Positions 1 through 6,554 of a stretch of 15,405 bases of DNA are shown here, piece after piece. Positions within the stretch are counted from its first letter, which is position 1. Each line of letters opens with the position of its first letter. The translations under genes and the position numbers were made by a program. The DNA is from Candidatus Helarchaeota archaeon (lineage in GTDB: Archaea; Asgardarchaeota; Lokiarchaeia; Helarchaeales; JABXJV01). Location of the stretch: the NCBI GenBank assembly GCA_013375355.1, contig JABXJV010000369.1:1-15405 (forward strand). The letters run 5' to 3'. The notes beneath the pieces were generated by a model. The model ran no database searches, was not told the origin of the DNA, and saw only the letters and a list, made by a program, of their open reading frames with translations.

Positions 1-737
1 CACATATGAATATAGGTAATGATCAGGAGGCAATCGATTGTTTAACAAAAGAGCTTGAAATTAATCCATCTAATAAGTTAGCTGACGCATTTTTGAAATC
101 ATTGAAAAAGAAATATTTAAAAACTGAGGTTGAAACAAAACCAGTTACTTCAGAAATTAAGGAAATGCTAGAAGAAGATGCTAGTAAATTGTATGATACT
201 GGAAAGGATTTCTATAATTCAGAAAATTATCTTAAAGCTATCGAATATTTTGAAAAAGCAGTAAAAATTAACCCACAAATGAAAGAGGCTTGGTATGAAT
301 TGGGTTTAAGTCATGCTTCTCTTGGAAATATGCAGAAAGTAATTGAAGCCCACAAGCGAGTGGTCGAAATCGATCCACAATTTAAAGAAGCTTGGAAATT
401 TTTGGGAACTGCCTATCTATCCTTAAGAAATTATCAAGAAGCAATAATGAGCTATAAAAAAATACTTGATTTAGACCCTCAGGATAAATATTCTTGGTAT
501 TATATGAGTAAATGCTATGAAAAATTGGAAAATTATCAAAAAATGATTGATTGCTTGGTAACTGTACTTAATATCGATCGGATGGATAAAAGAGCCTGGT
601 ATAATTTGGGGGCTGTCTATGAAAAATTGGGATACATTAAGGAAGCCTTGGAGTATTGTACAAATGTATATAACATAGATCCACAATATAAACAAGTTTT
701 AGAGAAAATTAACTCATTAAAAAATAAAATTTCATAA
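1..737 (+). CDS. Tetratricopeptide-repeat (TPR) protein, 5'-truncated by the window edge
   Basis: This is a TPR scaffold protein, probably mediating protein-protein contacts; its partner is unknown. The first ATG in the window is at base 6, but the frame is open to base 1. The first ~23 residues after that ATG read like the second half of a TPR, with an 'EAI' helix and a 'LEINP' end. The true start therefore probably lies upstream. Counting from base 6, a linker at about 24-57 is followed by five 33-34 residue repeats at about 59-91, 92-125, 126-159, 160-193 and 194-227. Each shows the TPR pattern of W/L-G/Y-A and ends in a [I/L]DPQ-like turn. A short charged tail ends the protein. There is no signal peptide, membrane segment or enzymatic domain in the visible part. 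It converges on the Fe-S protein gene, with only 8 bases between the stop codons. The family call is firm; the cellular role is not known. Confidence 0.85.
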   Translation, partial: HMNIGNDQEAIDCLTKELEINPSNKLADAFLKSLKKKYLKTEVETKPVTSEIKEMLEEDASKLYDTGKDFYNSENYLKAIEYFEKAVKINPQMKEAWYELGLSHASLGNMQKVIEAHKRVVEIDPQFKEAWKFLGTAYLSLRNYQEAIMSYKKILDLDPQDKYSWYYMSKCYEKLENYQKMIDCLVTVLNIDRMDKRAWYNLGAVYEKLGYIKEALEYCTNVYNIDPQYKQVLEKINSLKNKIS

Positions 738-746
738 GTTTTTTAT
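738..746 (+). terminator. T-run terminator after the TPR gene
   Basis: Six T residues (739-744) begin one base after the TPR stop codon, the usual form of intrinsic termination in archaea. No hairpin is present. The opposing strand has its own T6 (plus-strand A-run 719-724), just past the stop of the convergent Fe-S gene. The pair could therefore stop transcription from both sides. Confidence 0.4.
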
Positions 747-1657
747 TATTGCAAGCTTTGGGATTTCTTTTGTTCAGCAGCCATTGGATTTTTATCCATA
801 CACGGAACGCCGAATTGACAGAAAGCACAGCCTACTGGGGGTTTTTGTTTAAAATACTGACCATCAATGCGGCGATAATGTGGTTTAAGGACTGCTTTAA
901 GACGTTTATTCATTATTCTTTCAATTTTACTCCCAAGTGTCCGACACTTGACCTTATCATGACCTTTTTCTGAAATAGCTCCAATAGGACATCTATCTAC
1001 ACATTTTTTACATGTTCCTTTTGCATAATACAAACAATTAGCATAGGGATCATCGTTTTTTCGAGGAGTTATGTTAAGTGGTGCATCAGTAATGACTGAA
1101 CATAGCCGTACATTACAACCAACTTCAGTAATTAACCCCTCATGAAGACTAAATGTGCCTAGACCTGCAGCAAATGAGATATGTCGCTCTGACCATGTTG
1201 AGTAAAATCCAGGGTAGATACTAAAAGCGTCACTTAACATCCCTGCTGTAGCTCGATATCCTTGATCCTCAAAATATTCTATTATTTTTTCCATAATATC
1301 AATCTTAAATGGGTTAGCAAAGTTCCGTCCTATACAATAAATTTCAGCAGGGAGGTCTTTCAATCCTATACTTTTTTCTCGAATTTCTTTGACATATGGG
1401 CAAACAATGGAAAGGATATGTAAACGAGCTGCTAAATTCTTTTCACCTGGAAGTCCGTTTGTAATCCACATCTCAGCTGGAGTTAGATGTCTTGGTGCAA
1501 CAACCTCTTTAAATTTCTTAAAAATTGGATCGTCACCGCGAGAAACCCCAATTAAAGGGTTGGAAAAAATCCTTCCTCCTCCATACCTCTCTGGAAGTCG
1601 GTTTAGTTCATTTGAAGCAAATAATTTATCTAAAAATTTTAGAACTTTTTCATTCAT
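746..1657 (-). CDS. QueG-like double [4Fe-4S] cluster protein (epoxyqueuosine reductase-related)
   Basis: A 303-residue protein related to the epoxyqueuosine reductase/reductive dehalogenase Fe-S family. The middle region (about 155-192) has ERH..FAAGLGTFSLHEGLIT..G, matching the QueG pattern of E-x-aaGLG-x-G-K-n-x-l-it before the Fe-S domain. Cysteines follow at C208, C216, C219, C223 (CxxCxxxCP), C238, then C277, C280 and C286, enough for two [4Fe-4S] clusters. The spacing is not canonical: QueG usually has CxxCxxCxxxCP, and here the first cysteine seems replaced by the distant C208; the last set is CxxCx5C without the usual CP. The N-terminal 100 residues carry no motif I recognise. It is the last gene of a three-gene minus-strand run, 31 bases after the dehydrogenase. 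Its GC content is visibly higher than its neighbours. True queuosine function is unlikely to be certain; a reductase or corrinoid-linked electron-transfer role is possible. Confidence 0.75.
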   Translation of the reverse strand: MNEKVLKFLDKLFASNELNRLPERYGGGRIFSNPLIGVSRGDDPIFKKFKEVVAPRHLTPAEMWITNGLPGEKNLAARLHILSIVCPYVKEIREKSIGLKDLPAEIYCIGRNFANPFKIDIMEKIIEYFEDQGYRATAGMLSDAFSIYPGFYSTWSERHISFAAGLGTFSLHEGLITEVGCNVRLCSVITDAPLNITPRKNDDPYANCLYYAKGTCKKCVDRCPIGAISEKGHDKVKCRTLGSKIERIMNKRLKAVLKPHYRRIDGQYFKQKPPVGCAFCQFGVPCMDKNPMAAEQKKSQSLQ

Positions 1658-1688
1658 TTCAAATCAATATTTACCATTTGAAGTATTT

Positions 1689-2726
1689 TCAAGGATTAAT
1701 CATTATTTTTAAAGAATTTTTTGGATTATGAGCAAGATTTATTGCGTTATTTAAATTTTCCAAATTAAAATGATGGGTAATAAGCTTTTTAACATTTAAA
1801 TTTCTATTTTTAATCATATTTAGACCAGTTGCATATTCATTTGGAGATGAAGAATATGAACCAACAAAACAAGCTTCTTTTTTATAAATTAAATTTGGAT
1901 CTAAAGGGAAAGTTCCTTCTAATGATTCTGCAAAAAATAAAATATCTCCACCTCTTCCAATTATTTTGGTACTTTCATTATAAATAGCTGGATGCCCGAC
2001 TGTTACAATGACTAAATCCACTCCATTATTTTTAGTAATATCATTGACCATATCAATGACGTCGATATTGCGTGAAGGGTTTATAAGGTGAGAGGCTCCA
2101 AAAGATTTTGCATATTTTAGCCGGTAGTCCATTAATTCTGAGCAAATAATTTCTGAAGCATTAAAAGTTTTTGCGATTTGAACAAAAAGTAATCCAATTG
2201 GTCCTGCTCCATAAATAAAAACCGAATCTCCCTTTTTAAAGCGTGTTTTTCCAAATCCCCTTAAACAACATGCTAATGGTTCCATGAATGCAGCTTCATC
2301 AAATGTTAGTCCTTCAGGTATATGTAGCATTGTATTACGAACATTAGGTGCTGGTACCCTCACATGAGTTGAAAATCCGCCAGGGTCCAGATTGGTTTTC
2401 AAGTATTCATCACATAATGAGTGATGATCTTTTTGACAATAATGGCAAACTCCACAACCTGCATGATGCGCAAGGGCAACTTTATCTCCCACTTTAAATT
2501 CAGCTACTTTTTCACCAAGATCTACGATTTCTCCAGAAACTTCATGTCCAAGGACAATTGGCGTTTTTACAGTTTTATGTATGGCTTTATGAACATCAGT
2601 TCCGCAAATTCCACAAGATTTGACCCTAACTAAAGCTTCTTCTGCACCAATTTTAGGAAGGGGAATTTCTTCTACTTTAAAATCCCCTATATCATAATAA
2701 AAAGCAGCTTTCATCGTTTCTTTCAT
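1689..2726 (-). CDS. Zinc-dependent MDR alcohol/polyol dehydrogenase
   Basis: A 345-residue NAD(P)-dependent medium-chain dehydrogenase of the sorbitol/threonine/butanediol dehydrogenase type, normal length for the family. The N-terminal GroES-like domain holds the catalytic zinc site: C41 in CGICGTDVH, then H61-E62 in GHE, with E149 in the EPLACC stretch as a likely fourth ligand, as in sorbitol dehydrogenase. A structural zinc site is complete with C91, C94, C97 and C105. The Rossmann nucleotide loop is GAGPIG at 173-178, and E197 sits near the end of the next strand, where an acidic residue usually favours NAD+. The start at 2726 could instead be the ATG four codons later, giving MKAAFYYD, a common beginning for this family; neither has a clear ribosome site. 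It lies between the PfkB kinase (68-base gap) and the Fe-S protein (31-base gap) and is probably co-transcribed. The substrate, likely a polyol, sugar alcohol or secondary alcohol, cannot be fixed from sequence. Confidence 0.88.
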   Translation of the reverse strand: MKETMKAAFYYDIGDFKVEEIPLPKIGAEEALVRVKSCGICGTDVHKAIHKTVKTPIVLGHEVSGEIVDLGEKVAEFKVGDKVALAHHAGCGVCHYCQKDHHSLCDEYLKTNLDPGGFSTHVRVPAPNVRNTMLHIPEGLTFDEAAFMEPLACCLRGFGKTRFKKGDSVFIYGAGPIGLLFVQIAKTFNASEIICSELMDYRLKYAKSFGASHLINPSRNIDVIDMVNDITKNNGVDLVIVTVGHPAIYNESTKIIGRGGDILFFAESLEGTFPLDPNLIYKKEACFVGSYSSSPNEYATGLNMIKNRNLNVKKLITHHFNLENLNNAINLAHNPKNSLKIMINP

Positions 2727-2794
2727 TTATATCAAACCGAATGAAATCGAAAAAATTGAGATAAATACTTTAATTAAATAATAGGATTAAAGCT

Positions 2795-3805
2795 TTAGAA
2801 TGGTCTTTCTTTTAAAGCTAACTCATTCTTTTCAACAAATTGAAATATGTCTTCAACTTTTGATGGAAATCCCTCTCTAACTCCTAAAACCATACATTCA
2901 AACGCAGAAAAGGCTGTAGCGAATTTTGTTGTTTCAACTAATGAAAAATTATTCAATTTACTATAAATAAGTCCAGCCATAAAAGCATCTCCTGCACCTG
3001 TGGTGTCCTTTGCATCAATTTTATAAATTGGAGCAGTAATAATATTGGTGCCATCAGTAATTTGGGAACCATTTCTTCCATCTGTACACGCAACTAATTT
3101 GATACCCCAACTCAATACTTTTTCAAATGCATTTTCTAAATTCGATTCTCCAGTTAGTTCTGTAATTTCTTCTTTGTTTAATGAAAGTACATCTGATTGT
3201 TTAACAAATTCAACAGCAGAATCTAATTTTTTTGACAAAATTGACATAGAAGGAGCTGCAAAAATGGGACTTTTTTTATCCTTCATTAGATCAATACAAC
3301 GTTGAATAGTTGCTGTAGCTGTTTCTGAAGTTAAGCTGGTCCAAACCAAAGCTCTTGATTTTTTAATTATATCAACATTTAATTCAGCTGGAGTAATTAA
3401 ATTATTTGCACCTTTATAAGATAAAATGGACCTATCTTTTCCCCATGGGGTGAGAAGGATAACTGAGAGTCCTGTGGAGGTGCTTTTATCAAAGTAAACT
3501 GAATCAGTATTGACATTATTGTCCTTTAAATCTTTAACACATTCACGCCCTAAAAAATCATCCCCTAACTTTCCTATATATGCAGTCTTCATATTCAAGT
3601 ATCTTAAATCTACCGAAATATTAGCCGCACTTCCTCCTGTAACAAAATGTAACTCTTCAACATTTAATTTTGTCGAATACTCAATTGCTGTATATTTCTT
3701 AATAAACCCTTGATCAAACGTTTGTAATCGCATAACATCTGAAACGCCAATAATTACATCTATACATGCCGACCCTATACAAGCAACATCAATCTCTTCG
3801 CTCAT
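2795..3805 (-). CDS. PfkB-family (ribokinase-like) carbohydrate kinase
   Basis: A 336-residue ATP-dependent kinase of the ribokinase/PfkB fold, which phosphorylates sugars, sugar phosphates or nucleosides. The first PfkB signature region is at about 56-80 (TGGSAAN then AYIGKLGDD). The NxxE magnesium/phosphate motif is at 210-213 (NKEE). The second signature, DTTGAGDAF, is at 267-275, with D273 as catalytic base and GAG as the anion hole. Length and motif order are complete. The start at 3805 is supported by AAGGAT about 9 bases upstream on the minus strand. It is the first gene of the minus-strand run and diverges from the isomerase homologue, which makes a shared sugar pathway likely. Specific substrate (fructose 6-phosphate, ribose, KDG, adenosine and others) cannot be read from motifs alone. 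Confidence 0.9.
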   Translation of the reverse strand: MSEEIDVACIGSACIDVIIGVSDVMRLQTFDQGFIKKYTAIEYSTKLNVEELHFVTGGSAANISVDLRYLNMKTAYIGKLGDDFLGRECVKDLKDNNVNTDSVYFDKSTSTGLSVILLTPWGKDRSILSYKGANNLITPAELNVDIIKKSRALVWTSLTSETATATIQRCIDLMKDKKSPIFAAPSMSILSKKLDSAVEFVKQSDVLSLNKEEITELTGESNLENAFEKVLSWGIKLVACTDGRNGSQITDGTNIITAPIYKIDAKDTTGAGDAFMAGLIYSKLNNFSLVETTKFATAFSAFECMVLGVREGFPSKVEDIFQFVEKNELALKERPF

Positions 3806-3967
3806 ATTTATTATATCCTTAATCTATTTTGTAATATTTATTTTTTTATCAACTTATTAATTTTTTATTAATTAATCAAAGTAATTATGTTTCGGATAAA
3901 TATTTCAATAGTATACTTTAAAATGATCTTGATAACTTTGTGGATACGAATTAGATGGTGATATTAT
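3806..3967. promoter_or_regulatory. Divergent promoter region between the kinase and isomerase genes
   Basis: These 162 bases separate two divergently read operons and hold no ORF. On the minus side, AAGGAT sits about 9 bases before the kinase ATG. On the plus side, GGTGAT (3957-3962) sits 5 bases before the TTG start at 3968. It matches the archaeal anti-Shine-Dalgarno core and decides that start. A possible plus-strand TATA element is CTTTAAAA (3916-3923), about 50 bases upstream of TTG. Several AT-rich tracts could serve the minus side, so the exact minus TATA box is not assigned. Confidence 0.4.
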
Positions 3968-5206
3968 TTGAATTTAAATTTAAAGCTAGAATATTATCCT
4001 AAAGTTAAAAATGAACAATTAAGAGAATATTTTACAGATATTAAGAAAAATATGAAAAAATGGGATCCTCCTTTTTTTACTGATACTAAATCTTACTTGA
4101 ATATGGAGAAGATTAAACTAGCAACTGGAAAAATTATGAATGATAACTTAGAAAATATCATTATTTTAGGAACAGGAGGGTCAATTCAAACATTTCTTGC
4201 ATTAAAACATTTAGCTCATAAAAAAATCTTTCCAATTCCAAGTTCTAGGGCTGTAGAACTAAAAGGTTGCTTAGAAAAGACAACACCAGAAAATTCTATT
4301 GTTATTCCAATTTCAAGAGGCGGTAAGACATTAGATGTGAATTCAACAATTGGAATTTTTTTGAAGCGTGGGTATAAATTTTTAGGAATATCCTCAAAAG
4401 GTCCCATGAATGAGATGTTAAAGGAAATAAATTGTCCAATTCTAGAAGTTCCCGATCTATCGGGGCGTTTTGCTGGGTCTATTAGTAATGTTGGAATAGT
4501 TCCTGCTTTTGTTTCTGGGGTTAAGGTTGATGCTTTTTTAAAAGGATTAGAAGAAGGTTATAAATTATTTATGAATAATAATCTCAATCCTAGTATCGAA
4601 TTGGCGTCATTTCTTTTTAATCTGTATCAAAAAGGATATAAAGTCGTCTTTTCTATGCCATATTCTAAAAATATTGAAGAAAGCGTCGGATTATTTGTTC
4701 AAGAGATTTCTGAGAGCACGGGTAAAGACGACAAAGGTTTAATGGGTGCATATCAATCCGCTCCATTATGTCAACATTCTGTGTTAGAATATCTTTTGGG
4801 TGGAAGTAAAGGGGCTGTAATTCCTATACTATGGATAGTTGAAAAAGAAATTCCAGATTTAATTTTGGATTCATCAATTGATTACGTCAATACTGAGACT
4901 GCACAAACTATTGTAAACTATCAAGCTGATTCAACATTTCAAGCCTTAATTGAACAATCCGTTCCTTCAGCAAAAATCACAATTAATGATCCAGAAGCCG
5001 CTAATATTGGATATTTAATTTCATTTATTCAATCTACTATTTATTATCTATGTATGTTATTGGATGTGAATTGGGCAAACAATCCAAAGGTAGTGATTGG
5101 TAAAAATATCTGTAATGAAGCATTGAAAAATAAAATTCTCCCTGAGCAGCGAGCAAAAATAATAAAAAAAATTGCAAATGAAAAATTCAAAAACTTTTAC
5201 AATTAA
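3968..5206 (+). CDS. Phosphoglucose isomerase-family (SIS fold) protein, divergent
   Basis: A 412-residue homologue of glucose-6-phosphate isomerase, which interconverts aldose and ketose phosphates in the cytoplasm. PGI landmarks appear in order: GTGGS at 68-72 (usual GIGGS), SGRFAGSISNVG at 165-176 (usual GGRxSxxSxVG), ESTGK at 249-253, QH-S at 269-271, and K379 in VVIGK near the C-terminus (usual VExgK). The expected catalytic residues R167, E249, H270 and K379 are all present. The phosphate-binding loop, SK[TS]GTT in classical PGI, reads SRGGKT at 116-121, a marked change that could alter the phosphosugar recognised. The translation start is TTG, supported by GGTGAT just upstream. It is head-to-head with a PfkB kinase and 47 bases before the E2 gene. 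Most archaea use cupin-type or PGI/PMI enzymes, so a classical-fold member is notable. PGI-superfamily membership is well supported; glucose 6-phosphate as substrate is not. Confidence 0.8.
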   Translation: MNLNLKLEYYPKVKNEQLREYFTDIKKNMKKWDPPFFTDTKSYLNMEKIKLATGKIMNDNLENIIILGTGGSIQTFLALKHLAHKKIFPIPSSRAVELKGCLEKTTPENSIVIPISRGGKTLDVNSTIGIFLKRGYKFLGISSKGPMNEMLKEINCPILEVPDLSGRFAGSISNVGIVPAFVSGVKVDAFLKGLEEGYKLFMNNNLNPSIELASFLFNLYQKGYKVVFSMPYSKNIEESVGLFVQEISESTGKDDKGLMGAYQSAPLCQHSVLEYLLGGSKGAVIPILWIVEKEIPDLILDSSIDYVNTETAQTIVNYQADSTFQALIEQSVPSAKITINDPEAANIGYLISFIQSTIYYLCMLLDVNWANNPKVVIGKNICNEALKNKILPEQRAKIIKKIANEKFKNFYN

Positions 5207-5224
5207 AAAGCAAATATAATTCTA

Positions 5225-5239
5225 ATTATGACTCATAAT
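5225..5239. promoter_or_regulatory. 15-bp palindrome just upstream of the E2 ribosome site
   Basis: ATTATGA-C-TCATAAT is a perfect 7-bp inverted repeat around one central base. It ends three bases before the AGAGG ribosome site (5242-5246) of the E2 gene. One central base is too short for an RNA hairpin loop, so a site for a dimeric DNA-binding regulator is the likelier reading. Chance in AT-rich DNA cannot be excluded. Confidence 0.3.
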
Positions 5240-5253
5240 CAAGAGGAAAAAAA

Positions 5254-6465
5254 ATGACTTTGACTAAAATGATAATGCCAAAACTCGGTATGACGATGGA
5301 AGAAGGTACAATAATTCAATGGTTAAAAAAAGAGGGTGATACTGTTGAAAAGGGTGAAAAAATTCTAGAGATTGAAACCGATAAAGTAACAATTGAGGTA
5401 GAAGCACCAGCTACTGGTATTTTACGAAAAATAATAGCGACTGAAAATCAAATCGTCCCAATTGGGGGAATTATTGCCATTATCGCTGATGCTGGTGAAG
5501 AATTTGATTTAGAAGCTATTATGGCGGAAGAAAGTCGCATTAAACCTAGTATAACATTACCTGCTACCCCTATTTCGCATGTAACAGAAAGACCCGCAGG
5601 GAGAATTATCGCATCCCCAAGGGCAAAAAAATTAGCAAAGGATAAAAATGTAGATTTAAGATATGTGAGAGGTAGTGGACCTAGTGGTCGTATTATTGAG
5701 AAGGATGTTATACAATATTTGGAACAGCCAACAGATATAACCAGAACTGGAGTAAAAATCAAAGAAATCCTTCCTATTAGGGGTATTCGAAAAGTTATCG
5801 CAGAAAGAATGTCAAGTAGCTTACAAACAGCAGCTCAATTAACGATTACTATGGAAACAAATGTTTCAAATTTGGCAAGATTTCGTAACCTTATTTTACC
5901 AACAATAGAAGAGAAGGAAGGTATTCGAGTTTCATATACTGAGATCTTTGTAAAAGTTGTATCTAAAGTTCTTGAAGAATTTCCAATTGTAAATTCTATC
6001 GTTGAAGATAATAGAATAAAAATATTGGATGAAATAAATATTGGAGTTGCCGTGGCAACAGAAGAAGCCTTAATTGTCCCAGTCATTCATGATGCAAATA
6101 AAAAATCAATTTTAGAAATATCAAAAGTCTCAAAAGATCTAATTAATAAAACAAGGTCTGGTAAATTATCTTTAAATGACCTAAGTAAAGGAACATTTAC
6201 AGTCACTAACTTAGGGATGTTTGGTGTCGATATTTTTACACCGATTTTAAATCCCCCTGAAAGTGGTATACTTGGAGTTGGGCGGATAATTAAAAAGTGG
6301 GTGGTAAAAAATGAAGAAGAGCAACCCAAGATAGCTCCAACAATGCAATTGAGCCTTACTTGGGACCATAGAGTTATAGATGGTCATATAGCCGCTCAAT
6401 TTCTGGGGAGGATAAAAGAAATAATTGAAAATTATAATCAATTATTTAGTTTTAAATGGATTTAA
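5254..6465 (+). CDS. Dihydrolipoamide acyltransferase (E2) of a 2-oxoacid dehydrogenase complex
   Basis: A 403-residue E2 core enzyme, which moves the acyl group from E1 through a lipoyl arm to CoA. The three-part layout is complete. A lipoyl domain covers about 3-80, with the lipoylated lysine K44 in ETDKVTIEV. A peripheral-subunit (E3)-binding domain covers about 118-154 (ASPRAKKLAKD..VRGSGPSGRI). The catalytic domain covers about 165-395, with TVTNLGMFG at 316-324 and the active-site motif HRVIDG at 372-377 (H372, D376). A Pro/Thr-rich linker lies around 98-116. Length is usual for E2 with one lipoyl domain. AGAGG lies 7 bases before the ATG. It follows the isomerase homologue by 47 bases and is likely co-transcribed, but E1 alpha/beta and E3 genes are absent here. 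Lipoyl synthase lies 2.5 kb downstream. Substrate (pyruvate, branched-chain 2-oxoacid or acetoin) is not determinable. Confidence 0.93.
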   Translation: MTLTKMIMPKLGMTMEEGTIIQWLKKEGDTVEKGEKILEIETDKVTIEVEAPATGILRKIIATENQIVPIGGIIAIIADAGEEFDLEAIMAEESRIKPSITLPATPISHVTERPAGRIIASPRAKKLAKDKNVDLRYVRGSGPSGRIIEKDVIQYLEQPTDITRTGVKIKEILPIRGIRKVIAERMSSSLQTAAQLTITMETNVSNLARFRNLILPTIEEKEGIRVSYTEIFVKVVSKVLEEFPIVNSIVEDNRIKILDEINIGVAVATEEALIVPVIHDANKKSILEISKVSKDLINKTRSGKLSLNDLSKGTFTVTNLGMFGVDIFTPILNPPESGILGVGRIIKKWVVKNEEEQPKIAPTMQLSLTWDHRVIDGHIAAQFLGRIKEIIENYNQLFSFKWI

Positions 6466-6505
6466 TTATTTAAATGGGATATAACAATCTTTGATAACCC
6501 AAATC

Positions 6506-6543
6506 TCAGTTTTTAAACATTTAAAAATTGAAAAAAAAACTGA
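6506..6543. repeat. 9-bp inverted repeat between E2 and sulfatase genes
   Basis: TCAGTTTTT (6506-6514) and AAAAACTGA (6535-6543) are perfect complements separated by 20 bases. They lie 41 bases after the E2 stop and 11 bases before the sulfatase ATG. The arms could form a weak stem in the sulfatase leader or mark a partial terminator. Because most pairs are A-T, this may be chance. Confidence 0.25.
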
Positions 6544-6554
6544 TCTTGATTTAA

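Noticed and set aside
749..973. Plus-strand open frame of 74 codons opposite the Fe-S gene
   Set aside because: It overlaps a well-supported conserved gene on the other strand and has no recognisable domain.
5225..5239. TGACTCA core resembling a eukaryotic AP-1/GCN4 site
   Set aside because: Archaea lack bZIP regulators, so the resemblance is coincidental; only the symmetry is retained as an observation.
5448..5762. Minus-strand open frame of 104 codons within the E2 gene
   Set aside because: Antisense to a complete E2 with all motifs; the frame is a by-product of codon bias.
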